64,000 bases of DNA from Flavobacterium sp. 90 (GCF_004339525.1 NZ_SMGE01000001.1:6386001-6450000); one strand, 5' to 3'. Shown: positions 35,885 to 44,819, counted from the stretch's first letter. Program-made: numbers and translations. The notes: a model not told the origin generated them from the letters alone.

Positions 35885-36049
35885 AGTTTAATCAAAACAG
35901 TAATTAGAAAAATCCGTTTTTCTCAGTGTTTTCGCTTTAGCGAATCAGTAAAATCAGTGTCCAATTTTGACGCGGATAAAACAGATTTACTTCGTAAAAA
36001 CGCAGATAAAAACGGATTTTGTTTTCTAAAAGCTTAACTTAATGACATT
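35885..36049. repeat. 165-bp dispersed repeat, copy 1
   Basis: It matches 52747-52911 over 165 bp without gaps and with about six mismatches. It contains an imperfect internal palindrome (arms near 35910-35933 and 35995-36020). Unlike copy 2, it lacks the outer inverted ends, so it may be a truncated element. Confidence 0.85.
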
Positions 36050-36101
36050 CGCTACGTTTCCCAAGGTTGAAACCTCGGGCTATGTTGAAATATGATAAAA
36101 C

Positions 36102-36128
36102 AAAAAAGCTCCTAAAAGGAGCTTTTTT
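36102..36128. terminator. bidirectional terminator
   Basis: The 12-bp arms AAAAAAGCTCCT (36102-36113) and AGGAGCTTTTTT (36117-36128) have a three-base loop. It has A- and T-runs on both sides and serves the convergent lipoprotein and rluD genes. Confidence 0.85.
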
Positions 36129-36199
36129 GTTTATACGAGAAAATCTTTTTTCTATTTTCTTTATTCTATAATCTAAAATCTAATCTCTAAAATCTAAAA

Positions 36200-37243
36200 T
36201 TAATTCTCGTCATCTTCCATATTATGCGATTTTCCGTAATTGCGCCATTTCTCGATGCAATCCTGAAAATCCTGAGGTAATTCTGTATCAAAACGCATCA
36301 TTTCACCCGTATTAGGATGTACAAAACCAAGCGTTTTAGCATGCAAAGCCTGACGCGGTAAAGCTTTAAAGCAATTCTCAATAAATTGTTTGTATTTTGT
36401 AAACGTCGTTCCCTTCAAAATCAAATGTCCTCCGTAACGTTCGTCATTAAACAACGGATGACCAATATGTTTCATGTGAGCACGAATTTGATGTGTTCTT
36501 CCGGTTTCTAATTTACAAGAAATCAAAGTTACATAACCAAAGCGTTCTAAAACTTTATAATGCGTAATCGCAGGTTTCCCAATTTCAGGATCCGCAAAAA
36601 CCGCCATTTGCATACGATCTTTTAAGTGTCTTGCTAGATTTCCTTCGATTGTTCCTTCTTCTTCGGCAACATTTCCCCAAACAAGAGCAATATACTCACG
36701 TTCAGAAGTTTTAGCTTCAAATTGTTTTGCCAAATGTGTCATTGCAGCTTCCGTTTTGGCAACCACCAAAAGTCCGGATGTATCCTTGTCAATTCGGTGA
36801 ACTAAACCTGGGCGTTCACTACTATTCATTGGCAAATTATCAAAATGATGCGCCAATGCATTTACCAAAGTCCCCGTATAATTTCCGTGTCCGGGATGTA
36901 CAACCATTCCCGGCTCTTTGTTAATCAACAACAAAGCATCATCTTCATAGACAATATTCAACGGAAGATCTTCCGGAAGAATATGATTTTCAAACGGAGG
37001 ATGTGACAACATAACTGTCACTACATCAAATGGTTTAACCTTATAATTTGACTTTACCGGAATATCATTTACGAAGATATTCCCTTCAGTTGCAGCGTTC
37101 TGAATTTTGTTACGCGTAGCATTCTGAATCAAATTCATTAAATATTTATCAATACGTAAAAGCGCTTGACCTTTAGGGACTTCAAATCTAAAATGTTCGA
37201 ATAATTCGTCTTCCAGATCTAAATTTTCAATATTATTGTTCAT
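36200..37243 (-). CDS. rluD: RluD-type 23S rRNA pseudouridine synthase
   Basis: It converts uridines in large-subunit rRNA to pseudouridine. An S4 RNA-binding domain lies at about residues 20-80 (LLRIDKYLMNLIQNATRNKIQ). The catalytic domain follows, with the active-site Asp in HRIDKDTSGLLVVAKT. RTHQIRAHMKHIGHPL is the second conserved segment. The 347-aa length fits RluD. Its start overlaps the PASTA-protein gene by 11 bp, so the two form an operon, which is usual in Flavobacteriia. Confidence 0.95.
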   Translation of the reverse strand: MNNNIENLDLEDELFEHFRFEVPKGQALLRIDKYLMNLIQNATRNKIQNAATEGNIFVNDIPVKSNYKVKPFDVVTVMLSHPPFENHILPEDLPLNIVYEDDALLLINKEPGMVVHPGHGNYTGTLVNALAHHFDNLPMNSSERPGLVHRIDKDTSGLLVVAKTEAAMTHLAKQFEAKTSEREYIALVWGNVAEEEGTIEGNLARHLKDRMQMAVFADPEIGKPAITHYKVLERFGYVTLISCKLETGRTHQIRAHMKHIGHPLFNDERYGGHLILKGTTFTKYKQFIENCFKALPRQALHAKTLGFVHPNTGEMMRFDTELPQDFQDCIEKWRNYGKSHNMEDDEN

Positions 37244-37856
37244 CTTTTGGGGTTTCCGTAGTTGGCGCAGCTAAACTATCTGTGGCCTGACTTTCATCTA
37301 CATAAGTTGCTTTTCCGTCACCTAAAACCAAGTCGATTTTAGAAGCCTTCAGCACGCGATCTCCTACTTTTAAGTTTCTACCTTTATAACGCATTTCTAA
37401 AACCATATCTTTTCCAAGATTCGGAATATAAGTAATCGTTCCCGCTTCAAGCCCTAAAGCTTTCAAAGTTGGAACTGCTTCGCGATATGTTTTTTCGATT
37501 AAATCAGGAATTTTAACAGATGAAAATCCTGATGCATTAATTTTAATATATATTTTTCTTCCTACTTTTACCATCGTTCCTGGCAACGGATCTTGCTCAA
37601 CAACACTGTATTTAGGAAATTCACTTCGGTAATCAACACTATCCAAAAGCACATAATCAAGGTCCAAATCGTCCAATTTTGCCTCAACTTGTTCCTCAGT
37701 CAATTTAGACAAATTCGGAACGGCAATTTCATGACCATGATCAGTTGTAAAAGTCAACCAATGCATAAACAAATAACCTAAAACGGCAATTATAGCAGCC
37801 GCACTTAATACTTGCACAAAAAATACTCGGCTAGTTAAATACTTACGTAAACTCAT
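37233..37856 (-). CDS. membrane-anchored PASTA-domain protein
   Basis: One membrane helix at about residues 12-34 is followed by two or three PASTA units on the periplasmic side. The first is VPNLSKLTEEQVEAKLDDL with VVEQDPLPGTMVKVGRKI. The second is IPDLIEKTYREAVPTLKAL. PASTA domains bind peptidoglycan. No kinase or transpeptidase domain is present, so it is a stand-alone anchor or sensor. The start at 37856 (MSLRKYL) puts the helix close to the N-terminus; an earlier frame start adds 24 unlikely residues. Confidence 0.9.
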   Translation of the reverse strand: MSLRKYLTSRVFFVQVLSAAAIIAVLGYLFMHWLTFTTDHGHEIAVPNLSKLTEEQVEAKLDDLDLDYVLLDSVDYRSEFPKYSVVEQDPLPGTMVKVGRKIYIKINASGFSSVKIPDLIEKTYREAVPTLKALGLEAGTITYIPNLGKDMVLEMRYKGRNLKVGDRVLKASKIDLVLGDGKATYVDESQATDSLAAPTTETPKDEQ

Positions 37857-37974
37857 AAATTTATTTTTATTAGAGGCAAAGATAAAGCTATTTCGTTTCA
37901 AAAAAAATGATAATTTTGTTTTAAACAAGAAACTGTTCCGATTGTCATCCTGAGCGAAGTCGAAGGATAATTTT

Positions 37975-38058
37975 CAGGAGCTATTTCCCGCTGTCCACTG
38001 TATCTTTTTATTTTTAAAGAAAAAATAAAAAGGATGCCGCTCCCATCAGGGCTAGGGC
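37975..38058. repeat. Flavobacterial structured dispersed repeat, copy B
   Basis: It shares both ends with copy A at 23805-23886. Its central stem is a long run, ATCTTTTTATTTTT with AAAAATAAAAAGGAT, so the middle differs but still pairs. It lies in the 441-bp gap between the divergent PASTA and ddl genes, along with the palindrome at 38100-38178. Confidence 0.7.
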
Positions 38059-38099
38059 TTTAGGTTTCATAAGAAGGTTTTTCTTTTTATAAGACCTCG

Positions 38100-38178
38100 T
38101 TTTGTCAGACTGAGCGGAGTCGAAGTCCCGCAAAGTGATTCAGCAAACGTGACTTCGACTCCACTCAGTCTGACAAAA
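38100..38178. repeat. GTCAGACTGAGCGGAGTCGA palindrome
   Basis: Nearly perfect 28-bp arms (38100-38127 and 38151-38178) are separated by 23 bp. Half copies of the same family occur at 37943-37969 and 39338-39366. It is of the REP kind and could protect mRNA ends or attract a transposase. Confidence 0.75.
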
Positions 38179-38297
38179 AAGAGAACAAGATTACAAAGAA
38201 GACCTGAAACCTGACTCGAGACTGAAAGTCAAACAGGCGAAGCAAACAAATAAACGATTAAACAAATACACAAAATAAACGATTAAACATCAAATCA

Positions 38298-39269
38298 ATG
38301 AAAAACATAGCCATCATCATGGGCGGATATTCAAGTGAATATAAAATTTCTCTTATCAGCGGAAACGTTGTTTACCAATATCTGGACAAAACAAAATACA
38401 ACGGATTCCGTATTCATATCTTTAAAGAAAAATGGGTTTATGTAGATGCAAATGATGCGGAATTTCCAATTGACAAAAATGATTTTTCCGTTACAGTAAA
38501 TGGAGAAAGAATCACTTTCGATTGTGTTTTCAATGCCATACACGGAACTCCGGGAGAAGATGGTTTAATGCAGGCTTATTTTGAATTATTAGGTATTCCG
38601 CAATCATCTTGCGATTATTACCAAGCAGCATTGACATTCAATAAACGTGATTTATTATCGGTTTTAAAACCATACGGAATCAAAACGGCAATTTCTTATT
38701 ACCTAAATAAAGGAGATGTAATCAATACTGAAGAAATCGTTAAAAAAGTAGGTTTGCCATGTTTCGTAAAACCAAACAAAGCCGGATCAAGTTTCGGAAT
38801 CTCAAAAGTAAAAACTGAGGCTGAATTGCCTATCGCAATTGAAGTTGCCTACAAAGAAGACAATGAAATTATCATTGAAAGTTTCCTTGACGGAACAGAA
38901 GTTTCAGTTGGAGTAATCAATTACAAAGGCGAAATTAAAGTTTTACCAATTACAGAAATCGTTTCAGACAATGATTTCTTTGATTATGAAGCCAAATACG
39001 AAGGAAAGTCACAAGAAATTACACCAGCAAGAATTTCAGATGAACTGACACAAAAAGTTAGCGAAACTGCAAAAAGAGCTTACGAAGTTTTAAAAATGAA
39101 AGGTTTCTCAAGAAGCGAATTCATCATCGTAAACAACGAACCGCACATGTTGGAAATGAATACAATTCCGGGATTAACAACCGAAAGTTTGATTCCGCAA
39201 CAAGCCAAAGCAGCCGGAATATCGCTGGAAGATTTATTCACCAATGCGATTGAGTTGGCTTTAGTTTAA
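38298..39269 (+). CDS. ddl: D-alanine--D-alanine ligase
   Basis: It joins two D-alanines for peptidoglycan synthesis in the cytoplasm, using ATP. The 323-aa product has the N-terminal IIMGGYSSEY, the loop HGTPGEDGLMQAYFELLGIP, the ATP-grasp core CFVKPNKAGSSFGISK, and the metal-binding end EMNTIPGLT. It precedes coaD and follows the divergent PASTA/rluD pair, a conserved cell-envelope neighbourhood in this class. Confidence 0.97.
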   Translation: MKNIAIIMGGYSSEYKISLISGNVVYQYLDKTKYNGFRIHIFKEKWVYVDANDAEFPIDKNDFSVTVNGERITFDCVFNAIHGTPGEDGLMQAYFELLGIPQSSCDYYQAALTFNKRDLLSVLKPYGIKTAISYYLNKGDVINTEEIVKKVGLPCFVKPNKAGSSFGISKVKTEAELPIAIEVAYKEDNEIIIESFLDGTEVSVGVINYKGEIKVLPITEIVSDNDFFDYEAKYEGKSQEITPARISDELTQKVSETAKRAYEVLKMKGFSRSEFIIVNNEPHMLEMNTIPGLTTESLIPQQAKAAGISLEDLFTNAIELALV

Positions 39270-39276
39270 AGCTACT

Positions 39277-39321
39277 AAGGTTCTGAGATTCTAAGTTACT
39301 AAGATCTCAGAACCTTTTTTT
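39277..39321 (+). terminator. ddl terminator
   Basis: A perfect 13-bp stem, AAGGTTCTGAGAT (39277-39289) with ATCTCAGAACCTT (39304-39316), is followed by a run of T to 39321. The arm sequence AAGGTTCTGAG recurs near 41416, 57820-57860 and 58795-58825, so the terminator itself derives from a dispersed repeat. Confidence 0.85.
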
Positions 39322-39515
39322 GAACCCAATATTGTCAGACTGAGCGAAGTCGGAGTCCCGCAACAAGATAATAGACTTAACTGACACTAAAAACGTTATT
39401 TCTCGTGTGATTTCTCCTCCGTCGAAATGACAAAAAAACTAAAAACTAAACTTTTTTAAGACGCAAAGAAACCTCAGAAACTTAGTGCCTTAGAACCTTA
39501 GAACCTCAAAAAAAG

Positions 39516-39974
39516 ATGCGAAAAGCCATATTTCCGGGATCATTTGACCCAATTACTTTAGGACACGAAGACATTATCAAAAGAGGAATTCCTTTATTTG
39601 ATGAAATTGTAATTGCTATTGGTGTCAATGCCGAAAAAAAATATATGTTTTCACTCGAAGAAAGAAAACGCTTCATTGAAGAAACTTTCAAAGACGAGCC
39701 AAAAATTTCGGTTATCACTTATGAAGGTCTAACAATTGATCTAGCCAAAAAACTAAAAGCAAACTTCATTTTAAGAGGTTTACGCAATCCCGCCGATTTC
39801 GAATTCGAAAAAGCCATTGCTCACACCAACAGAAAACTATCTAAAATAGAAACCGTATTTTTATTAACAGCCGCAAGCACATCATTTATTAGTTCAAGCA
39901 TTGTTCGTGATGTATTACGTCATGGAGGCGAATATGAAATGTTGGTTCCTGATGCGGTTAGGGTGAAGAAGTAA
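39516..39974 (+). CDS. coaD: phosphopantetheine adenylyltransferase
   Basis: It catalyses the fourth step of coenzyme A synthesis, adding AMP to 4'-phosphopantetheine. The 152-aa product has the nucleotidyltransferase motif FPGSFDPITLGHEDII and the closing SFISSSIVRDVLRHGG, both typical. It follows ddl after a terminator and repeats, so it is probably transcribed separately. Confidence 0.97.
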   Translation: MRKAIFPGSFDPITLGHEDIIKRGIPLFDEIVIAIGVNAEKKYMFSLEERKRFIEETFKDEPKISVITYEGLTIDLAKKLKANFILRGLRNPADFEFEKAIAHTNRKLSKIETVFLLTAASTSFISSSIVRDVLRHGGEYEMLVPDAVRVKK

Positions 39975-40002
39975 ACAAATTCATTTTACAATATCAATTA
40001 AC

Positions 40003-40010
40003 TACCTTTG
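40003..40010 (+). promoter_or_regulatory. -7 promoter element before the zeta-like gene
   Basis: TACCTTTG matches TAnnTTTG, with the ATG only six bases later at 40017. No good -33 site is seen. If it is used, the transcript would be almost leaderless. Confidence 0.35.
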
Positions 40011-40016
40011 TCTTAA

Positions 40017-40601
40017 ATGAATAAAAATCTTTATATAATCGCAGGTTGTAACGGAGCTGGAAAAACTACTGCTTCTTTTACAATTTTACCAGAAATTCTA
40101 AATTGTAAAGAATTTGTAAATGCTGATGAAATAGCAAAAGGTTTGTCTCCATTTCAACCCGAAAGAGTTTCATTTGAAGCAGGAAGAATAATGCTCAATA
40201 GAATAAATGAACTTTTTATTTTGAACGAAGATTTTGCTTTTGAAACTACTTTAGCAACTAAAAGTTACAAATCAAAAGTAATTACAGCACAAAAAAAAGA
40301 TTACACAGTTACTCTTCTTTTCTTTTGGTTACAAAACGTTGATTTAGCAATTGAAAGAGTCAAAACAAGAGTTTCTGAAGGTGGTCATAATATCGAAAAA
40401 GATGTTATTCGAAGAAGATACAGAAATGGAATAAAAAACTTATTTGAAATTTATCTTTCAATAGTGGATGAAGCAATGATTTTTGATAATTCGGCTGGAA
40501 AACCCGAATTGATTGCCGAAAAAACTTTGGACACTGACCTGAATATTTTAAATGATATAAAATTCAATCTACTAAAAAAATATTATCATGAAAACTCATA
40601 A
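40017..40601 (+). CDS. zeta-toxin-like P-loop kinase
   Basis: The Walker A motif GCNGAGKTT at about residues 10-18 and FVNADEIAKGLSP near 34-46 are typical of zeta-type kinases, some of which phosphorylate UDP-N-acetylglucosamine precursors. FAFETTLATKSY and RVKTRVSEGGHNIEKDVIRRRY complete the family pattern. The 194-aa length fits the short Bacteroidota form. It is followed by an overlapping 48-codon gene, which may encode its partner. The toxin role in this short form is not proven. Confidence 0.85.
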   Translation: MNKNLYIIAGCNGAGKTTASFTILPEILNCKEFVNADEIAKGLSPFQPERVSFEAGRIMLNRINELFILNEDFAFETTLATKSYKSKVITAQKKDYTVTLLFFWLQNVDLAIERVKTRVSEGGHNIEKDVIRRRYRNGIKNLFEIYLSIVDEAMIFDNSAGKPELIAEKTLDTDLNILNDIKFNLLKKYYHENS

Positions 40602-40734
40602 AAGAACAGAAAACCAAACAAAAATTCTGGAAGGAATGGACAAAGTTTATGATAAATTAATCGAATTCAAAAAGAAAATGAATAGCGAATTAGTTGTTCT
40701 TAAAGATGGTAAAATAGTCCGAATCAAGCCTTAA
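40588..40734 (+). CDS. 48-aa protein overlapping the zeta-like gene
   Basis: A short gene starts inside the last five codons of the zeta-like kinase, in another frame (overlap 14 bp), and ends TAA at 40734. The product is basic and helical, with VYDKLIEFKKKMNSELVVLK and DGKIVRIKP at the end. Such coupling is common in toxin-antitoxin pairs, although the classical epsilon antitoxin lies upstream and is unrelated. From memory similar small genes accompany this kinase type in other bacteria, which I cannot verify here. Confidence 0.7.
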   Translation: MKTHKRTENQTKILEGMDKVYDKLIEFKKKMNSELVVLKDGKIVRIKP

Positions 40735-40828
40735 TAAACATTACTTTTTTCTATTATCACCCAAAACATAAACTTGCAAGCGAAGCAAATTATAAGTAAA
40801 TTCGCATTTTTAAAATAAAAATCAAATA

Positions 40829-41407
40829 ATGAGCATCGAAAGAGAATTAAACAAACGTAGCGGATCTAAATGCGAACTTTGTGGAGCTGAGGAAAATCTA
40901 AAAGTACACCAAGTATTACCAACTCAAAAAGGCGGACTTGACGAAAGTATAATGGCGTGCAGTACATGCGTTGATCAAATTGAAAACCCGGACAATGTCG
41001 ATTTAAATCACTGGAGATGTCTTAACGACAGCATGTGGAATGAAAACGTTGCCGTACAAGTTGTAGCCTGGAGAATGTTAAGCCGTTTGCGTGCCGCAGG
41101 ATGGCCGCAGGAATTACTTGACATGATGTATTTAGACGAAGATACTCTAGCATGGGCACAAGCAACTGGCGAAGGCGAAGATGACGAAAACAAAATTATT
41201 CACCGTGACAGTAACGGAGTAATTTTAGAACACGGAGATTCTGTTGTTTTAATTAAAGATTTAAAAGTAAAAGGTTCCAGCATGGTTGCCAAACAAGGAA
41301 CTGCTGTTCGTAACATCCGTTTAGACCACGAAAACGCCGAATATATTGAAGGAAAAGTAGATGGTCAGCAAATTGTGATTATCACGCAATATGTAAAGAA
41401 AATATAG
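40829..41407 (+). CDS. PhnA/YjdM-like zinc-ribbon protein
   Basis: The 192-aa protein has an N-terminal zinc ribbon (CELCGAEENL, then CSTCVDQI) and the C-terminal PhnA domain with RDSNGVILEHGDSVVLIKDLKVKGS and QGTAVRNIRLD. Despite the name, PhnA proteins are not proven phosphonate enzymes; the function is uncertain. The gene stands alone before a bidirectional terminator. Confidence 0.88.
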   Translation: MSIERELNKRSGSKCELCGAEENLKVHQVLPTQKGGLDESIMACSTCVDQIENPDNVDLNHWRCLNDSMWNENVAVQVVAWRMLSRLRAAGWPQELLDMMYLDEDTLAWAQATGEGEDDENKIIHRDSNGVILEHGDSVVLIKDLKVKGSSMVAKQGTAVRNIRLDHENAEYIEGKVDGQQIVIITQYVKKI

Positions 41408-41514
41408 TTTTCTTTAAGGTGCTAAGGTTCTGAGATACTAAGATTCTAAGTTTTTTCTAACCTTTGTCAAAGGTCAAAAACTTGAAACAAAATTCTTCAA
41501 ACCTAAAACAAAAC

Positions 41515-41548
41515 AAAAAAGGCTATTCAAATCTGAATAGCCTTTTTT
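41515..41548. terminator. bidirectional terminator
   Basis: A perfect 15-bp stem, AAAAAAGGCTATTCA (41515-41529) with TGAATAGCCTTTTTT (41534-41548), has a four-base loop and serves the convergent phnA-like and 41569-42015 genes. Confidence 0.88.
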
Positions 41549-41568
41549 AGTTTTATATTTAAAGTAAA

Positions 41569-42015
41569 TTATTTTTGGAATAATTTATTAATCTGATCTT
41601 TTACAAATGGCTCAGAAACACTGCTTGTTGCAGAAGAAGCATCTTTAGATCCAACCATAAACTGAACTGTAGCTTTCTCAGGAATAACACTTCCTGTGTA
41701 GTGCAACCAAATATAATTATTAGGTAATTCTAATTTGATATCGTATAATGGATTTGCAGTAAAACCATTTACAATAATGCTATAAAGATTAGAATAATCA
41801 TTATTAACATTTTTAAATGTAAACTTTCTCAAAGAAGAAGATTCATCATCATTTTGAATACTTGTGTAGTATACAGTATACTCATCTCCAATTTTCTGAA
41901 TATAGTTGTTATTTACTTTTCCTAATTTTTCAACTGGTACAGTTTCAATAACTTTAATTTGTGCAAAAGACACAACACTAAACAACAAAATAGCAATCGT
42001 AATAATTCTTTTCAT
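41569..42015 (-). CDS. secreted hypothetical protein, 148 aa
   Basis: A signal peptide (MKRIITIAILLFSVVSFAQ) precedes a small domain of about 128 residues with beta-strand pattern. A Thr/Ser-rich stretch (SKDASSATSSVSEP) lies near the end. I recognise no family. It is probably periplasmic and is transcribed alone. Confidence 0.75.
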   Translation of the reverse strand: MKRIITIAILLFSVVSFAQIKVIETVPVEKLGKVNNNYIQKIGDEYTVYYTSIQNDDESSSLRKFTFKNVNNDYSNLYSIIVNGFTANPLYDIKLELPNNYIWLHYTGSVIPEKATVQFMVGSKDASSATSSVSEPFVKDQINKLFQK

Positions 42016-42361
42016 AATTAATTTGGGGTTTATTATTTACCACCACAAGAAACGTAGAATTTATGATAAATTAAAACCTTAATCATTAATTTATCAACAT
42101 TCAATTAAGATTGTTGTTCAAAATTAGCCTAAGCACAACAAAACAAGCAATCAAAATATTGAAATTCAATAAATTAAATAGAATTTAACACATCAAATTG
42201 AATACGAGAAAGACTTAAATTTACCATTGAAAAAGTGCAAAAACGTATCGAAATTAACGAAATTTTACTACAAATCTTCCTTCTAAATACTATCTAAGTT
42301 TACAATTTTAACCAAAATTCACGACAAAAACGATAAGTCAAAGAAAAACGGGAACAAAAAA
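42016..42361. other. intergenic region with no recognised feature
   Basis: About 345 bp of AT-rich DNA separate two minus-strand genes. I see no convincing hairpin or repeat. It presumably holds the promoter for the 41569-42015 gene and the end of the helicase transcript. Confidence 0.4.
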
Positions 42362-43711
42362 CTATTTTTCCTCCTCTTTCTTTACCACTTTTCTGGCAAC
42401 TTCAATTTTGAATTTCTTGCCTTTCATTTTTTCGTCTTTGACGTTTTTAAGCAAGTCTTTTACTTTATTGAATTTTACCGCTGCAAATGAAATAAAATCC
42501 TTTACTTCGATTAAACCTAAATCCCCTTTTTCTAATTTTCCTTTTTGAGAAAAGAAACCAACGATATCAATTTTATTCAATTTTGTTTTCTTTCCACCAC
42601 TTATATATATAGTTTGATATTCTGGTGGTTTTGGTAAAGTTGTAGCATTATCAACTTTCAGAACTTCCATTCCGTAGTCAATATAATCCAGTTGTTTTTC
42701 ACTTTCGTGAATGATAATATAAGCGGTTCCAGAAGCTTGCATACGCGCTGTACGACCGTTACGATGCGTAAATTCGTCTTCTTTTAAAGGTAAATGATAA
42801 TGAATAACGTGTTTCATTTCCGGAATATCCAAACCACGAGCCGCCAAATCAGTTGTGATTAAGTAACTCATACTTCCGTTTCTAAACTGAATCAAAGCAC
42901 GCTCACGTTCGTCCTGATCCATTCCGCCATGATAATAAGTTGCGTAAATACCTTTTTCGTTTAAGGTATCACTAATTCTTTCTGCAGCATCACGATGATT
43001 ACAAAAAATAATAGCCGATTGTGATTTCAACGAACAAATCAAATTGAATAAACTTTCTAATTTATCCTTGCTCGGCGAAACAACCATTTTCATCGAAAGA
43101 TTTGCTTTTTCTTCTTCTTCAGGAATAAAATCCAAAACCGTAGGATTAACAACTCTTGTATATCTTGGAATCTCGATATCTGAAGTTGCCGAAACCAAAA
43201 CACGTTTGTTCAGCTTCGTTAATTTGCCAATGATATAAGACATTTGCTCATGAAAGCCCAATTGCAATGACTTATCAAATTCATCCAAAATCAAAGTCTG
43301 GATTTTGTCTGTGCGAAAAGTATCTCTGTCAATATGATCTGCAATTCTTCCCGGAGTTCCAATTAAAACAGCAGGCGGATTACTCAGATTCTTGATTTCA
43401 GTATCAATAGAGTGACCTCCGTAGCAAATATTTACTTTGTATTGCGTTCCCATTTTTTTCCAAACCTGCTCAATTTGCAAACCTAATTCGCGTGAAGGCA
43501 CTAAAATTAAACATTGAACCGAAAGAATCTCAGGTTGTAATAATTCTAAAACAGGCAGTAAAAAAGCCAATGTTTTTCCAGATCCTGTCGGAGAAAGTAA
43601 TAAAACATTGTTATCGTTTAAAATAGCATCCTGCGCTACTTCTTGCATTTCGTTTAGGCTCTCAATTCCTAAATTCGAAAGTATATTGTTGGAATGGTGT
43701 TTTTTATTCAT
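42362..43711 (-). CDS. DEAD-box RNA helicase, DbpA-like
   Basis: An ATP-dependent RNA helicase, probably acting on rRNA or mRNA structure. Motifs in order are the Q-motif region, SPTGSGKT near residues 40-47, PSRELG, GTPGR, motif II as DEFD rather than DEAD near 143-146, SAT, and HRNGRTAR. The last 75 residues look like the DbpA RNA-binding domain (LNKIDIVGFFSQKGKLEKGDLGLIEV), which in DbpA targets 23S rRNA. DEFD is a tolerated variant but is worth noting. Confidence 0.93.
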   Translation of the reverse strand: MNKKHHSNNILSNLGIESLNEMQEVAQDAILNDNNVLLLSPTGSGKTLAFLLPVLELLQPEILSVQCLILVPSRELGLQIEQVWKKMGTQYKVNICYGGHSIDTEIKNLSNPPAVLIGTPGRIADHIDRDTFRTDKIQTLILDEFDKSLQLGFHEQMSYIIGKLTKLNKRVLVSATSDIEIPRYTRVVNPTVLDFIPEEEEKANLSMKMVVSPSKDKLESLFNLICSLKSQSAIIFCNHRDAAERISDTLNEKGIYATYYHGGMDQDERERALIQFRNGSMSYLITTDLAARGLDIPEMKHVIHYHLPLKEDEFTHRNGRTARMQASGTAYIIIHESEKQLDYIDYGMEVLKVDNATTLPKPPEYQTIYISGGKKTKLNKIDIVGFFSQKGKLEKGDLGLIEVKDFISFAAVKFNKVKDLLKNVKDEKMKGKKFKIEVARKVVKKEEEK

Positions 43712-43785
43712 TTTGCAAAAGTAGTCAAAAAAAATGTTTCACGTTTCAGGTTTCAAGTTGAAATGAGAATAGAGCAACTTTGACA

Positions 43786-43909
43786 TTTAACCGCAAAGTT
43801 GCAAAGTTTTTTTATTTTTGATTCTGTTGAAAAACGCAAAGGACACAAAGCTATGTTTTATATACTTTGCGAACTTTGCGTAAATCTTTGCCCCTTTGCG
43901 GTAAAAATC
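43786..43909. repeat. dispersed ACCGCAAAG palindrome
   Basis: TTTAACCGCAAAG opens it and CTTTGCGGTAAAAATC closes it, with inner CTTTGCGAACTTTGCG. Related copies lie at 46831-46956, 48787-48860, 51234-51300 and 57171-57237. Confidence 0.7.
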
Positions 43910-43920
43910 TCAATACATTA

Positions 43921-44802
43921 TTATCCTATCTCCTTTAAAATCAATTTAAATTCAGCTATTTCAACTTCTGTCAGCGGTTTTAACGGACTTCTTAAAAAAC
44001 CTCCTTCAATTCCCTGAATTTCCAGACCGGCTTTAATTGCTCTTGGCAAACCTTTAGTTACAATAAACTTTAAAAGATTCAATTGTTTATAAAACACCTT
44101 TTGAGCTTCATCCAAATCATTATTTTGAATTGCATTATACAAATCCAGATTCAGCTTGGGAATTAAATTTGGCGCTGCCGTACACCAACCTGAAGCTCCC
44201 GCAGAAAATGCTGCCAATGCCAGCGGATTTGAACCATTATAAAATGCAACATCATCGCCTAATTCTCTTCTTAAATAATGCATTCTTTGTACATCTCCCG
44301 TACTTTCTTTGATCATCGTGACATTCGGGATTTCCAGAAGTCGTTTCAACAAAGCCGGAGACATATCTACTCCGCCGGTTGCAGGATTATTATACGCCAT
44401 TATAGGAATCGAAATTTCTTTGGCAACAGCATTATAATGTGCTACAATTTCATCATCTGTGAGTTTCCAATAGCTCATCGGAATAATCATTACAGCGTTT
44501 GCGCCCGCTTTCTCTGCAAATTTTGCGTGATAAATTGTTTTCTCTGTTGTTAAATTTGACACACCAACCAAAACCGGAACTCTACCGTTAACTTGTTCGA
44601 TTGTTGCTTTTACAATTGCCTCTTTTTCTTCGTCTGTCAAATATGGCATTACGCCCGTACTTCCTAACGGCGCTACGGCATGAGAACCGGAAACAATCAA
44701 TCTTTCTAATAATGTTTTGTACAATTTAATATCAACTTTTTCTTCTTTATCAAATGGAGTAATTGGATAAGCAATAATGCCTTTAAATAGGTTATTTTTC
44801 AT
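43921..44802 (-). CDS. DapA-family (dihydrodipicolinate synthase/NAL) aldolase or lyase
   Basis: The product folds as a TIM barrel that forms a Schiff base with a lysine. Landmarks are the LGSTGVMPYLT substrate loop, Tyr in MAYNNPATG near residue 137, and the lysine in MIKESTGDV near 165. The 293-aa length is typical. Its operon with a cupin gene and divergent MocR regulator suggests a catabolic enzyme rather than the lysine-biosynthetic DapA. The substrate is unknown. Confidence 0.85.
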   Translation of the reverse strand: MKNNLFKGIIAYPITPFDKEEKVDIKLYKTLLERLIVSGSHAVAPLGSTGVMPYLTDEEKEAIVKATIEQVNGRVPVLVGVSNLTTEKTIYHAKFAEKAGANAVMIIPMSYWKLTDDEIVAHYNAVAKEISIPIMAYNNPATGGVDMSPALLKRLLEIPNVTMIKESTGDVQRMHYLRRELGDDVAFYNGSNPLALAAFSAGASGWCTAAPNLIPKLNLDLYNAIQNNDLDEAQKVFYKQLNLLKFIVTKGLPRAIKAGLEIQGIEGGFLRSPLKPLTEVEIAEFKLILKEIG

Positions 44803-44819
44803 TTTGTTTTCAGTTTAAA

